Assembly (NCBI GenBank): GCA_009838595.1
Contig: VXRI01000013.1
Location: forward strand, 1 to 6,878
Length of the DNA: 6,878 nt
Direction: 5' to 3'
Source of the DNA: Chloroflexota bacterium
GTDB lineage: Bacteria; Chloroflexota; Dehalococcoidia; Lucifugimonadales; JADFKI01
Shown here: one piece after another, positions 1 through 5,972 of the stretch
Position numbering within the stretch: the stretch's first letter is position 1
Layout: every line of letters starts with the position of its first letter
Notes under the pieces: model-generated
Databases searched by the model: none
What the model saw: the letters and a program-made list of their open reading frames with translations, nothing else
What the model was told of the DNA's origin: nothing
Program-made: the position numbers and the translations under genes

Positions 1-302
1 TTTCGAACTTTGTGATAGGTTGAATTAACTTTGAAGTCCTTGTATCGTATCTGACACTGAGCTGTAAGTTCAGCATAAGTAAGAGGATAGCGGTCTTGTA
101 TTTGTTCCTCGGTAAGCTGAACTGCAGTTGCCGATGGATCATCTGTAATGCGTATGGGCAAGGCTTCGCTCGATTTTGACCTCACAAAACGAACTTCGAC
201 ATTTATCGCTACTGAATAAGGTGATTCCGGTCGGGAATCAGATAATTAGAACTCGTCTAGTTGCGTAATGATGTTCTTTTCTTCCGTATTTAGCACCAGC
301 CT
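1..302 (-). pseudogene. In-frame C-terminal remnant of the DUF3644 gene, beyond a nonsense codon
   Basis: This stretch has no start-to-stop gene of its own. Read in the same frame as the upstream DUF3644 open frame, it gives 18 codons after the TAA at 303-305 (residues such as VLNTEEKNIITQLDEF). A second TAA follows at 246-248, and then 81 uninterrupted codons run to the window edge, where the frame is still open. The 81-codon part includes VAINVEVRFVRSK and EEQIQDRYPLTYAEL followed by CQIRYKDFKVNSTYHKVR. These resemble the beta-strand segment and the 'YP-x-x-Y-x-x-L ... R-Y-x-x-F-K-x-N' tail that I recall from full-length DUF3644 proteins. I find no convincing ribosome binding site and start codon inside that would make it a separate gene. 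The best reading is the decayed 3' part of a single ancestral gene. Base composition is AT-rich, near 40-45% GC by eye. Confidence 0.7.
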
Positions 303-848
303 TTAGGCAGTGGATTGTAAGTCTTTGAATGATAGAGGCATCAACTGAAGATCAAATTCAGTAAGTTCCTCTCCGAACCATTCGCGACTGGCGGTTGCAA
401 AGTTTCTCACGCAGGCTGTACTGAACTGATACAGGCGAACTTGCAATTGTTTAGAAGGACTGTAAAAGTGCGTAGCAGAGTCACGCACTTCAAGCATAGC
501 GTCAAGGTTGTGCCACGCCTTAGGGTCAAGGCAGTTTTGATTCATAAGTTGTTTGGCAAGATAGTCTAGACCTCGTGTGAAGGGCGTCCCTGACCGATTT
601 CTCTTGATATAGCGTTTCCTGCTTTTGCTCCCATCTTTATTATTGCGGTTCTCATAGACGTACAGACTATTCACCTGGTTTTGGTGAATATCGAGCCATT
701 TCGCCTTCAGGAGTAGCTCCCAACTATTGATGGCAAGGATTGCGAAAGACTCCGAACGATAAGGAAAGCCAGGTTTGTTGTAGATCTCAACGGAGGCAAC
801 CATCGCCGACTTTGCTCGTTCCAAAAGTTCGCTTGAGCGTGATTTCAC
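303..848 (-). CDS. DUF3644 family protein with HEPN-like R-x4-H motif; N-terminal part of an interrupted gene
   Basis: This open frame of 181 codons starts at a GTG at 846-848. I chose that start over the longer ATG at 923 because GGGAGGT lies 7 bases upstream of it, and because family members typically begin near 'KSRSSELLERA'. Recognisable family segments are EIYNKPGFPYR (residues 21-31), AINSWELLLKAKWL (39-52), RSGTPFTRGLDYLAKQL (85-101) and the motif R122-D-S-A-T-H127. The last matches the R-x4-6-H signature of HEPN ribonucleases found in many toxin and abortive-infection proteins. The function of DUF3644 itself is not established to my knowledge; RNase activity is inference from the motif. 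The frame ends at TAA 303-305, but the same frame continues downstream with family-like sequence, so the product is shorter than the roughly 300 or more residues I expect. The core domain may still be intact. The gene follows the methyltransferase/HNH gene by 106 bases on the same strand. Its GC is lower than that of the genes to its right, suggesting horizontal origin. Confidence 0.75.
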   Translation of the reverse strand: MKSRSSELLERAKSAMVASVEIYNKPGFPYRSESFAILAINSWELLLKAKWLDIHQNQVNSLYVYENRNNKDGSKSRKRYIKRNRSGTPFTRGLDYLAKQLMNQNCLDPKAWHNLDAMLEVRDSATHFYSPSKQLQVRLYQFSTACVRNFATASREWFGEELTEFDLQLMPLSFKDLQSTA

Positions 849-855
849 TGGTTCT

Positions 856-862
856 ACCTCCC
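856..862 (-). promoter_or_regulatory. Shine-Dalgarno site that fixes the GTG start of the DUF3644 gene
   Basis: The minus strand reads GGGAGGT, a near-perfect complement to the 16S rRNA 3' end, 7 bases before the GTG at 848. No comparable site precedes the ATG codons at 923 and 920. This decides the start in favour of GTG and removes 25 apparent N-terminal residues. Confidence 0.75.
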
Positions 863-954
863 ATAGGGAATAGTCAGTCAGCCTACTCACTTGTGAATCT
901 GTACAATCGCCATCCCCCATCAACGGCAGCTACTCCCCCAGGCTTCCTATCTTG

Positions 955-2736
955 TTAACCCGTGCCATACCGCGCCGCATATGCCTGCCCGTACATTTGC
1001 ATCGCCTTGTGGTGCGCTTCTGCTAGGTTGATGAGTTCGCTTGTCGTGTTTACCATCATCTCGCCTGCGTCCGCAATCTCGGTGCGGTAGTCTGCCAGAT
1101 GCACGCGCCGGTTGTTCTTGCGCGTGTTGTGGTGCGGGCACAGCGGCGCGCGGTTCTGTATGTCGTTGCTGCCGTCCTTCGACTTCGGGTCTATGTGGTC
1201 AAGGTGGAAGTTGCGAGTTGTCCTGATTACCCTCCCGTCCGGCATCCGGTTCGCGTAGCCGCAGCACCACGCCATGTAGCCCGATAACTCCAGCAGCTGC
1301 GCCAGCATCTCCGCTTCCGGTATGATGCTCGCCGGCACTTTGAACTTGCGCGGCGGCAGCTCCTTGATGTCCTGACGCGCCAACGGGTCTTCGTCCGTGC
1401 GACCCGGCAGTTCTCGGGGACCTTTTGTGGTTATGTTAGCTTTGACCATCAGCAGCGGCGTCTCGGTCTGCTGCGTCCCATCGACAGCGTAGTTGAACTT
1501 GGTGAACTGCCTGCGCAGCACGGTCAGCGCGCGCGGCGATATGTCGCAGGCTATCCATTGACGGCCATTGCGCTCTGCGGCGACCGGCACATAAGCACAC
1601 CCCGCAAAGCAGTCCAACACCACATCGCCCGGATTGCTGCTCGCCTTGATGATACGCTCCGCAAGCGCAACCGGCTTCTGCGTCGGATACCCCGTCCGTT
1701 CCTTTGCCTGCGCCGCGATTGGCCTTATGTCATTCCAAGTTGCCTGTGCGTTCATCGCAGGCTTGTTTTCGTCAAAGTAGCGCTTAACTCGCGGGACTTT
1801 CCCCCTATGCGGCCAGTACACCAATCCCGCTTTATCCAGCTTGTCTAGCTTTTCTTGACTCGTCAAGGCATTCACGTCCTGTATGCCAAGTTCCCGCATT
1901 ACGGCGCGAGGAACTGCCCAATGCCTGCCAACATCAGTAGGATTTACCCCTTGCCACGGTTCGCCCGAATCGCCATGGCGGACTCCGGCGCCCGTCATAT
2001 CAGACAAGGTGTATCTGCCTTTGTCGTCCTCATGTCGGTAAAATCGTTTGACATAAGATTCATCATACGGCTGATGCACTTGATTCCAGGTGTATTTGTC
2101 AGACTTAGCGTAGAACAGTATGGAATCGTAGTTAGGTCCATATCGCCTTGCGCTGTTGTGCGCGGACGTGCGCTTCCAGACAATCTCATTGCAAAGGTTG
2201 TCACCACCGAATATCGCATCCATTGTCGATTTCAGGTAGTGATTTGCAGTGGGATCGCAGTGCAGATACATGCTGCCCGTCGGCTTCAGCACTCGGTGCA
2301 TCTCGATGATGCGGATCGCCATGAATGTCAGGTACGCCGCCATTCCCTCGCTGTGCGCCGAGCGCGTGGTGTCTATCACCTTGGCGAGCGCGGGGAAGTC
2401 GCTCTCGATGCGCGTAACCCAGTCCTCGTGTACATCGTCCTCCCACCGCCAGATGTCGTTGAACCGCCCCGTGTTGTCCGCGTCCGGCCATTCAATCCCC
2501 GCATTCTCCGCGTCGCGCAGGCTGCGTATCTCCCATCCTGCCAGCGTATCCAGTTCCTGCTGCCGCTCGGCGTCCGACAGCTTCGGACGCAGGTTGCCCG
2601 TGAATGTCTGGTTCTTGGCAAATGGCGGGTCTATGCAGATAAGGTCGATGGATTCGTTATCCAGCGACCGCAGCAGGTTCAGGTTGTCGGCGATGAACAG
2701 GTGGCGATTTAGCGGCTGTTCTTGTCGTTCTGGCAT
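955..2736 (-). CDS. Bifunctional DNA methyltransferase (beta class) with C-terminal HNH endonuclease domain
   Basis: The 593-residue protein combines an amino-group (N6-adenine or N4-cytosine) DNA methyltransferase with an HNH nuclease. The catalytic motif IV, DPPF, is at residues 36-39. The motif GYPTQKPVALAERII is at 349-363, and the SAM-binding motif I, DCFAGCAYVPVAAE, at 375-388 is followed by GRQWIACDIS. Catalytic motif before SAM motif defines the beta group. The segment at about 180-340 is a plausible target-recognition region. From about residue 490 an HNH domain follows: CC at 491-492, HLDHIDPKS at 511-519, N528, then LCPHHNTRK at 532-540. The start ATG has GGAG 8 bases upstream. Stop is TAA. 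The gene lies 77 bases beyond miaA and just upstream of the DUF3644 gene, so it may be the modifying and cutting arm of a restriction-type system. The HNH part could instead serve nicking or homing. Target sequence and methylated base cannot be read from the sequence. Confidence 0.88.
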   Translation of the reverse strand: MPERQEQPLNRHLFIADNLNLLRSLDNESIDLICIDPPFAKNQTFTGNLRPKLSDAERQQELDTLAGWEIRSLRDAENAGIEWPDADNTGRFNDIWRWEDDVHEDWVTRIESDFPALAKVIDTTRSAHSEGMAAYLTFMAIRIIEMHRVLKPTGSMYLHCDPTANHYLKSTMDAIFGGDNLCNEIVWKRTSAHNSARRYGPNYDSILFYAKSDKYTWNQVHQPYDESYVKRFYRHEDDKGRYTLSDMTGAGVRHGDSGEPWQGVNPTDVGRHWAVPRAVMRELGIQDVNALTSQEKLDKLDKAGLVYWPHRGKVPRVKRYFDENKPAMNAQATWNDIRPIAAQAKERTGYPTQKPVALAERIIKASSNPGDVVLDCFAGCAYVPVAAERNGRQWIACDISPRALTVLRRQFTKFNYAVDGTQQTETPLLMVKANITTKGPRELPGRTDEDPLARQDIKELPPRKFKVPASIIPEAEMLAQLLELSGYMAWCCGYANRMPDGRVIRTTRNFHLDHIDPKSKDGSNDIQNRAPLCPHHNTRKNNRRVHLADYRTEIADAGEMMVNTTSELINLAEAHHKAMQMYGQAYAARYGTG

Positions 2737-2744
2737 TGGATTGT

Positions 2745-2748
2745 CTCC
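2745..2748 (-). promoter_or_regulatory. Ribosome binding site of the methyltransferase/HNH gene
   Basis: GGAG (within TTGGAGA on the minus strand) sits 8 bases before the ATG at 2736. This spacing supports the 593-residue start. Confidence 0.6.
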
Positions 2749-2779
2749 AATTCACGGTTCAATTCCAAGTATCAGAACA

Positions 2780-2788
2780 ATTGTAGCA
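2780..2788 (-). promoter_or_regulatory. Candidate extended -10 promoter for the methyltransferase/HNH gene
   Basis: In the 77-base gap after miaA the minus strand reads TGCTACAAT: a TGn extension plus TACAAT, one mismatch from the sigma-70 consensus. No good -35 hexamer lies at 16-18 bases. Transcription would begin near 2773, giving a leader of roughly 37 bases. The site overlaps a small hairpin (2785-2801), which could modulate it. A separate promoter would fit an accessory gene inserted behind a housekeeping operon. Confidence 0.3.
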
Positions 2789-2813
2789 TAGCGACTATAC
2801 TTATCCATCCATG

Positions 2814-3800
2814 TCAGTTTTCTAGCCACGCCCGCACATCGCTCGTCAGCCGCGCGTACTCGGTATCGCTAACTGGCGCGTCCAGCCAGTGAATGCGCTC
2901 GTCGGACAGACGAAACCAGTTGTACTGCTTTCGCGCGTAATTATGCGTCCGAAACTTAATGCGCTGAACAGCCTCGTCAAGCGCTAGTTCGCCGTCCATG
3001 TGCCGTATCAGCTCGGCATAGCCCAACCCGGATAGCGCGGAATGCTGCAAGCCGTAGCCGTTATCGCGCAACTGACGCACTTCCTCTAGCCAGCCGTCTG
3101 CCATCTGCACGTCGATTCGGTTGTCGATGCAGTCATATAACGCCGCGCGTTCCATAGTCACGCCAATCACCATCGCGTCGAAACCCGGCAGGTTCTTGCG
3201 CGCACGATCGGCGTCATATCCGGTCGCACACTGCTGTTCATTAGTGGAAGCGGTGGTCGTTGAAGCCGTAGAGGACAAGGCGACTTCGAGCGCGCGCACG
3301 ACACGGCGAGGATTACGCCGGTCAATCCGCGCCGCGGCGGCCTGGTCAAACTGCTGCAGCTCGCCGTACAGAGTTGCCAAACCTTCCAATTCAAGCCGTC
3401 GTTCGAGCGAATCGCGTATTTTTGCGTTTGGCTTTACTTGGGGGACTTGCCATCCTTCGAACAACCCCCAGATGTACTGCCCAGTGCCGCCGACCACTAT
3501 GGGCAGGCGCGCACGCGCGTTTTTTGTGTTGTGGATAGCTTGTTTGGCGTCTCGAATGAAGAGCGCGAGAGAGTATCGTTTGTCAGGATCGATTATGTCA
3601 ACGAGGTGATGTGGTATTTCGGCGCGGTCAGCGTCCGAGGGTTTTGCCGTTCCTATGCTCATCCGGCGATAGACTTGCCTGCTGTCCGCGCCGATGATTT
3701 CGCCATCGAAGTCGTGCGCAAGGCGCATTCCTAGCGAGCTCTTCCCGATGCCGGTAGGCCCGACGATAACCAGAATTTTCGGCAGCAGCTTCTTCGCCAT
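2814..3800 (-). CDS. miaA: tRNA dimethylallyltransferase MiaA
   Basis: MiaA transfers the dimethylallyl group from dimethylallyl diphosphate to N6 of A37 in tRNAs that read UNN codons; this is the first step towards ms2i6A and supports decoding accuracy. The 328-residue protein shows the P-loop GPTGIGKS (14-21), ADSRQVY with the conserved catalytic Asp at 39, IGTAKP (49-54), PHHLVDI (63-69), GGTGQYI (104-110), RRNPRRVVRALE (161-172), and the C-terminal YARKQYNWFR (288-297). Length is normal to slightly long. An S/T-rich low-complexity insert at about 176-204 separates the RRVVRALE helix from the following core segment. The start follows the tpiA stop by 19 bases, so the two genes are probably co-transcribed. 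The purine tract GGTAGGGGG directly abuts the ATG, an unusually tight ribosome binding site. Stop is TGA. Confidence 0.95.
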   Translation of the reverse strand: MAKKLLPKILVIVGPTGIGKSSLGMRLAHDFDGEIIGADSRQVYRRMSIGTAKPSDADRAEIPHHLVDIIDPDKRYSLALFIRDAKQAIHNTKNARARLPIVVGGTGQYIWGLFEGWQVPQVKPNAKIRDSLERRLELEGLATLYGELQQFDQAAAARIDRRNPRRVVRALEVALSSTASTTTASTNEQQCATGYDADRARKNLPGFDAMVIGVTMERAALYDCIDNRIDVQMADGWLEEVRQLRDNGYGLQHSALSGLGYAELIRHMDGELALDEAVQRIKFRTHNYARKQYNWFRLSDERIHWLDAPVSDTEYARLTSDVRAWLEN

Positions 3801-3819
3801 CCCCCTACCCCGTTCCGAT

Positions 3820-4587
3820 TTACGCCATACTCGCTACGCTCACGATGTCCATGAATGACTCAGCGTCCAGGCTCGCGCCCCCGACTAGCGCCCCGTTGAT
3901 TTCCGGCTGCGCGATGTAACCGGCGATATTGGCGGCGTTCACGCTGCCGCCGTACAGCAGCGGGACAGTGCCCGCCGTATCAGCACCGCCAAGCGCAACG
4001 AGAGTTTGCCGAATGTGCGCCATCATTGACTGCGCAATATCCGGAGACGCAGACTTCCCCGTGCCGATTGCCCAGACAGGTTCGTATGCTATGACTACAC
4101 CGCTAACATCGACGCCGTCAAGCCCTGCTCGCACCTGCCGTTCCACTATTGATTTGGCATTGCCGGATTCCCGTTCTTCTAAGATCTCGCCGACGCACAG
4201 GATAGGTGTAATGCCGGTCTCCAACGCCGCCTTTGCCTTCAGGTTCACCGCTTTGTCAGTTTCGCCAAACATACTGCGCCGTTCTGAATGTCCGACGATG
4301 ACATATTTACATATATCAATGAGCATGCCAGCCGAGACTTCACCAGTGTATGCGCCGGCCGCGGCATGATGCAGGTTTTGTGCACCAATAGATATATTAC
4401 TATTTTGTAATGCTATTCTAACAGCCGATAGTGATATGAACGGCGGACACACGACCACCTCAACGCCTATGTTATTATTGGCTGAAATGACGTTGTTCAC
4501 GCGCTCTGCTATATTTGCCGCCAGGGTCTCAGATTCCGCGAGCGTGGTATTCATTTTCCAATTGCCGACTATCATTGATATTGTCAT
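3820..4587 (-). CDS. tpiA: Triosephosphate isomerase
   Basis: This cytosolic enzyme interconverts dihydroxyacetone phosphate and glyceraldehyde 3-phosphate in glycolysis and gluconeogenesis. The 255-residue chain is of normal length and shows every hallmark. GNWKMN at 8-13 contains the catalytic Asn9 and Lys11. VGHSERR at 98-104 holds the electrophile His100. AYEPVWAIGTGKSA at 167-180 holds the catalytic base Glu169 and the mobile loop 6. YGGSVNAAN at 212-220 and VGGASL at 235-240 bind phosphate. The ATG at 4587 is preferred over the in-frame ATG four codons later because it gives the usual N-terminal length and has GAGG just upstream, though at only 4 bases. The gene sits between apgM and miaA. 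Its start codon lies inside one copy of a repeated CATATTGC motif. Stop is TAA. Confidence 0.97.
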   Translation of the reverse strand: MTISMIVGNWKMNTTLAESETLAANIAERVNNVISANNNIGVEVVVCPPFISLSAVRIALQNSNISIGAQNLHHAAAGAYTGEVSAGMLIDICKYVIVGHSERRSMFGETDKAVNLKAKAALETGITPILCVGEILEERESGNAKSIVERQVRAGLDGVDVSGVVIAYEPVWAIGTGKSASPDIAQSMMAHIRQTLVALGGADTAGTVPLLYGGSVNAANIAGYIAQPEINGALVGGASLDAESFMDIVSVASMA

Positions 4588-4614
4588 ATTGCCTCATCAA
4601 TGTGAACGAAATCT

Positions 4615-4643
4615 AATATGCTAAATCGCAATTCATATTGCAA
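4615..4643 (-). promoter_or_regulatory. Candidate weak promoter upstream of tpiA
   Basis: The minus strand has TTGCAA (4638-4643), 17 bases, then CATATT (4615-4620). Each hexamer matches four of six consensus positions, and spacing is ideal. Transcription would start about 20 bases before the tpiA ATG. The -35 element lies inside the palindrome at 4634-4647, so a bound regulator could block it. Neither box is strong. Confidence 0.25.
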
Positions 4644-4647
4644 TATG
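4634..4647. repeat. Perfect 14-base palindrome in the apgM-tpiA gap
   Basis: CATATTGCAATATG is identical on both strands. Half-copies of the same motif lie at 4585-4592 (CATATTGC, covering the tpiA start codon) and 4683-4690 (GCAATATC, one mismatch). Dimeric regulators often bind such dyads, but the gap is AT-rich and chance similarity is possible. No T-rich tract follows it, so it is not a clear terminator. Confidence 0.4.
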
Positions 4648-4697
4648 TGCTGCATGCAAGAGATATGGATATGTCAATGCTCGCAATATCCCTATGG

Positions 4698-5903
4698 TTA
4701 TGGTCCGTACTTCAACAGTTTCCCTGCGTGAGCCATGGCAAGCAGCATAAGCTCCGTGGCAGGTATTCGGCCTAGCGAGCCTTGGGCGCACGCTCGTTCA
4801 TCGAACGACCCCATATTCTCACCGACAGTCCATTCTGAGGAAATCATCATCGGCACGGGATGCCAGCTGTGAGCCGCAAGCAATGCTGGCGTGGAATGAT
4901 CGCCCGCAACGACAAGCACATCCGGCTGCATAGCCACCAAGCGGTCTATACAGTCGTCGAGTGCCTCTAACGTCTTCACTTTTGCTTGGAAATCGCCGTC
5001 CTCGCCAGCTGAGTCTGAAGGCTTGTAGTGCAAGAAAAAGAAGTCGTGCTCGTCAAAGTGCTCTTCGAGAGTATCCATCTCTTCGTGGAATGTCATGCCG
5101 GTAGGAATCACCTTCATGCCGACGACCTTTGCTATCCCGCGATACATCGGATATGCCGCGACTGCGCCTGGGGTCAGTTGATAGCTTGCCCCGAAATCGG
5201 GTAGGTCGGGCAGAAGCGAGAAGCCGCGCAGCATCGCCATGTTCGCGTACTCTCGCCCGCCCAGCGTCTCTTTCGCCGCGGCAATGAATGCTCTAACCGC
5301 TTTCGCCGCGCGCTCCGATCCTTTGTCAAGCGCCCTTGCTTCTAGCGGTGCGATGCCAGTCATCTGTGGGTCAGTCTCGCTAATCTTGTCGTCAAGCCCT
5401 TCGCCGCGCAGAACCAGTACAAAACGATAATCCTGCACCGGGAGCGCCTCCACTTCCAAGCCCGGTACGTCGATTTGATTTAGCATTTCGACGAGCGGCG
5501 CGCTCTCGGCGCTGGGTATGCGTCCCGCCCTGCGATCAGTGATGTTGCCGCTGGAATCGACTGTGCATAGGTTGCCGCGCGCCGCCAAATCCCCCGCGCC
5601 AAGTGCCACATCGATTCCCAGCGCCTCAAGCACGCCGCGTCCCATCAGGTATTTGACTGGGTCGTAGCCGAAAAGTGCCATGTGTCCGGGTCCGCTGCCC
5701 GGCGTGATTCCTGACATTACCGGCGTTGTCAGCCCGCCTGCGCTGTGTTGTGCCAGCCGGTCTAGGCTGGGCAGATATGCCGTTTCCAGCTCCGATTTAC
5801 CCGTGTCGGGATGCGGAACTCCACCGAGCCCGTCCACGACCAGCAGCACGATTTTAGAATCCGTGGTACGGCACACATCCGCTAGATATGGCAGGTCGAT
5901 CAT
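4698..5903 (-). CDS. apgM: Cofactor-independent phosphoglycerate mutase, archaeal type (aPGAM)
   Basis: The enzyme interconverts 3-phosphoglycerate and 2-phosphoglycerate without 2,3-bisphosphoglycerate. It belongs to the alkaline phosphatase superfamily and uses two divalent metals and a phosphoserine intermediate. The 401-residue length fits the archaeal-type family (about 400), not the roughly 510-residue GpmI type. Visible motifs are LLVVDGLGG (20-28), with metal ligand Asp24, and PGSGPGHMALFGYDP (68-82), with Ser70 the likely nucleophile, then GRGVLEALGI. Further on are AYPMYRGIAK, FFFLHYKPSDSAGEDGD, VAGDHSTPAL with Asp/His metal ligands, and HSWHPVPMM near the C-terminus. Next to pgk and tpiA it completes the adjacent lower-glycolysis steps. 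No strong Shine-Dalgarno precedes the ATG (only TTGGAT). A consensus -10 box lies upstream. Stop is TAA. Confidence 0.93.
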   Translation of the reverse strand: MIDLPYLADVCRTTDSKIVLLVVDGLGGVPHPDTGKSELETAYLPSLDRLAQHSAGGLTTPVMSGITPGSGPGHMALFGYDPVKYLMGRGVLEALGIDVALGAGDLAARGNLCTVDSSGNITDRRAGRIPSAESAPLVEMLNQIDVPGLEVEALPVQDYRFVLVLRGEGLDDKISETDPQMTGIAPLEARALDKGSERAAKAVRAFIAAAKETLGGREYANMAMLRGFSLLPDLPDFGASYQLTPGAVAAYPMYRGIAKVVGMKVIPTGMTFHEEMDTLEEHFDEHDFFFLHYKPSDSAGEDGDFQAKVKTLEALDDCIDRLVAMQPDVLVVAGDHSTPALLAAHSWHPVPMMISSEWTVGENMGSFDERACAQGSLGRIPATELMLLAMAHAGKLLKYGP

Positions 5904-5936
5904 AAAGCAAATCCAATCGCAAATTTTATTCTTGCT

Positions 5937-5942
5937 ATTATA
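5937..5942 (-). promoter_or_regulatory. Candidate -10 box (TATAAT) for apgM
   Basis: A perfect TATAAT is read on the minus strand in the 69-base pgk-apgM gap, placing a start site near 5930 and a leader of about 27 bases. The best -35 match at 16 bases is TTTCAA, only three of six positions. The gap is AT-rich, which raises the chance of a fortuitous match. apgM may therefore have its own promoter in addition to read-through from pgk. Confidence 0.4.
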
Positions 5943-5972
5943 ATATCAATATAGAGTTTTGAAATAGCCATA

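Noticed and set aside
246..305. Reassigned TAA or programmed read-through in the DUF3644 gene
   Set aside because: TAA is the ordinary terminator of the methyltransferase, tpiA and apgM genes here, and none of the other genes contains an internal stop. No read-through context or stem-loop is evident, so nonsense mutation is simpler.
849..923. N-terminal extension of the DUF3644 protein from the ATG at 923
   Set aside because: The extra 25 residues do not look like the family and lack a ribosome binding site, whereas GGGAGGT marks the GTG at 848.
1855..2712. Long plus-strand open frame of 285 codons
   Set aside because: It lies wholly opposite the methyltransferase coding sequence, has no recognisable domain, and is explained by the high GC and codon pattern of the true gene.
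2785..2801. Hairpin AGTATAG-tcg-CTATGCT after miaA as an intrinsic terminator
   Set aside because: The 7-pair stem is AT-rich with a G-T wobble and is not followed by a T tract on the minus strand, so termination is not supported.
4672..4677. Perfect TTGACA on the minus strand upstream of tpiA as a -35 box
   Set aside because: At 16-18 bases downstream the sequence is ATGCAG/TGCAGC/GCAGCA, none close to TATAAT.
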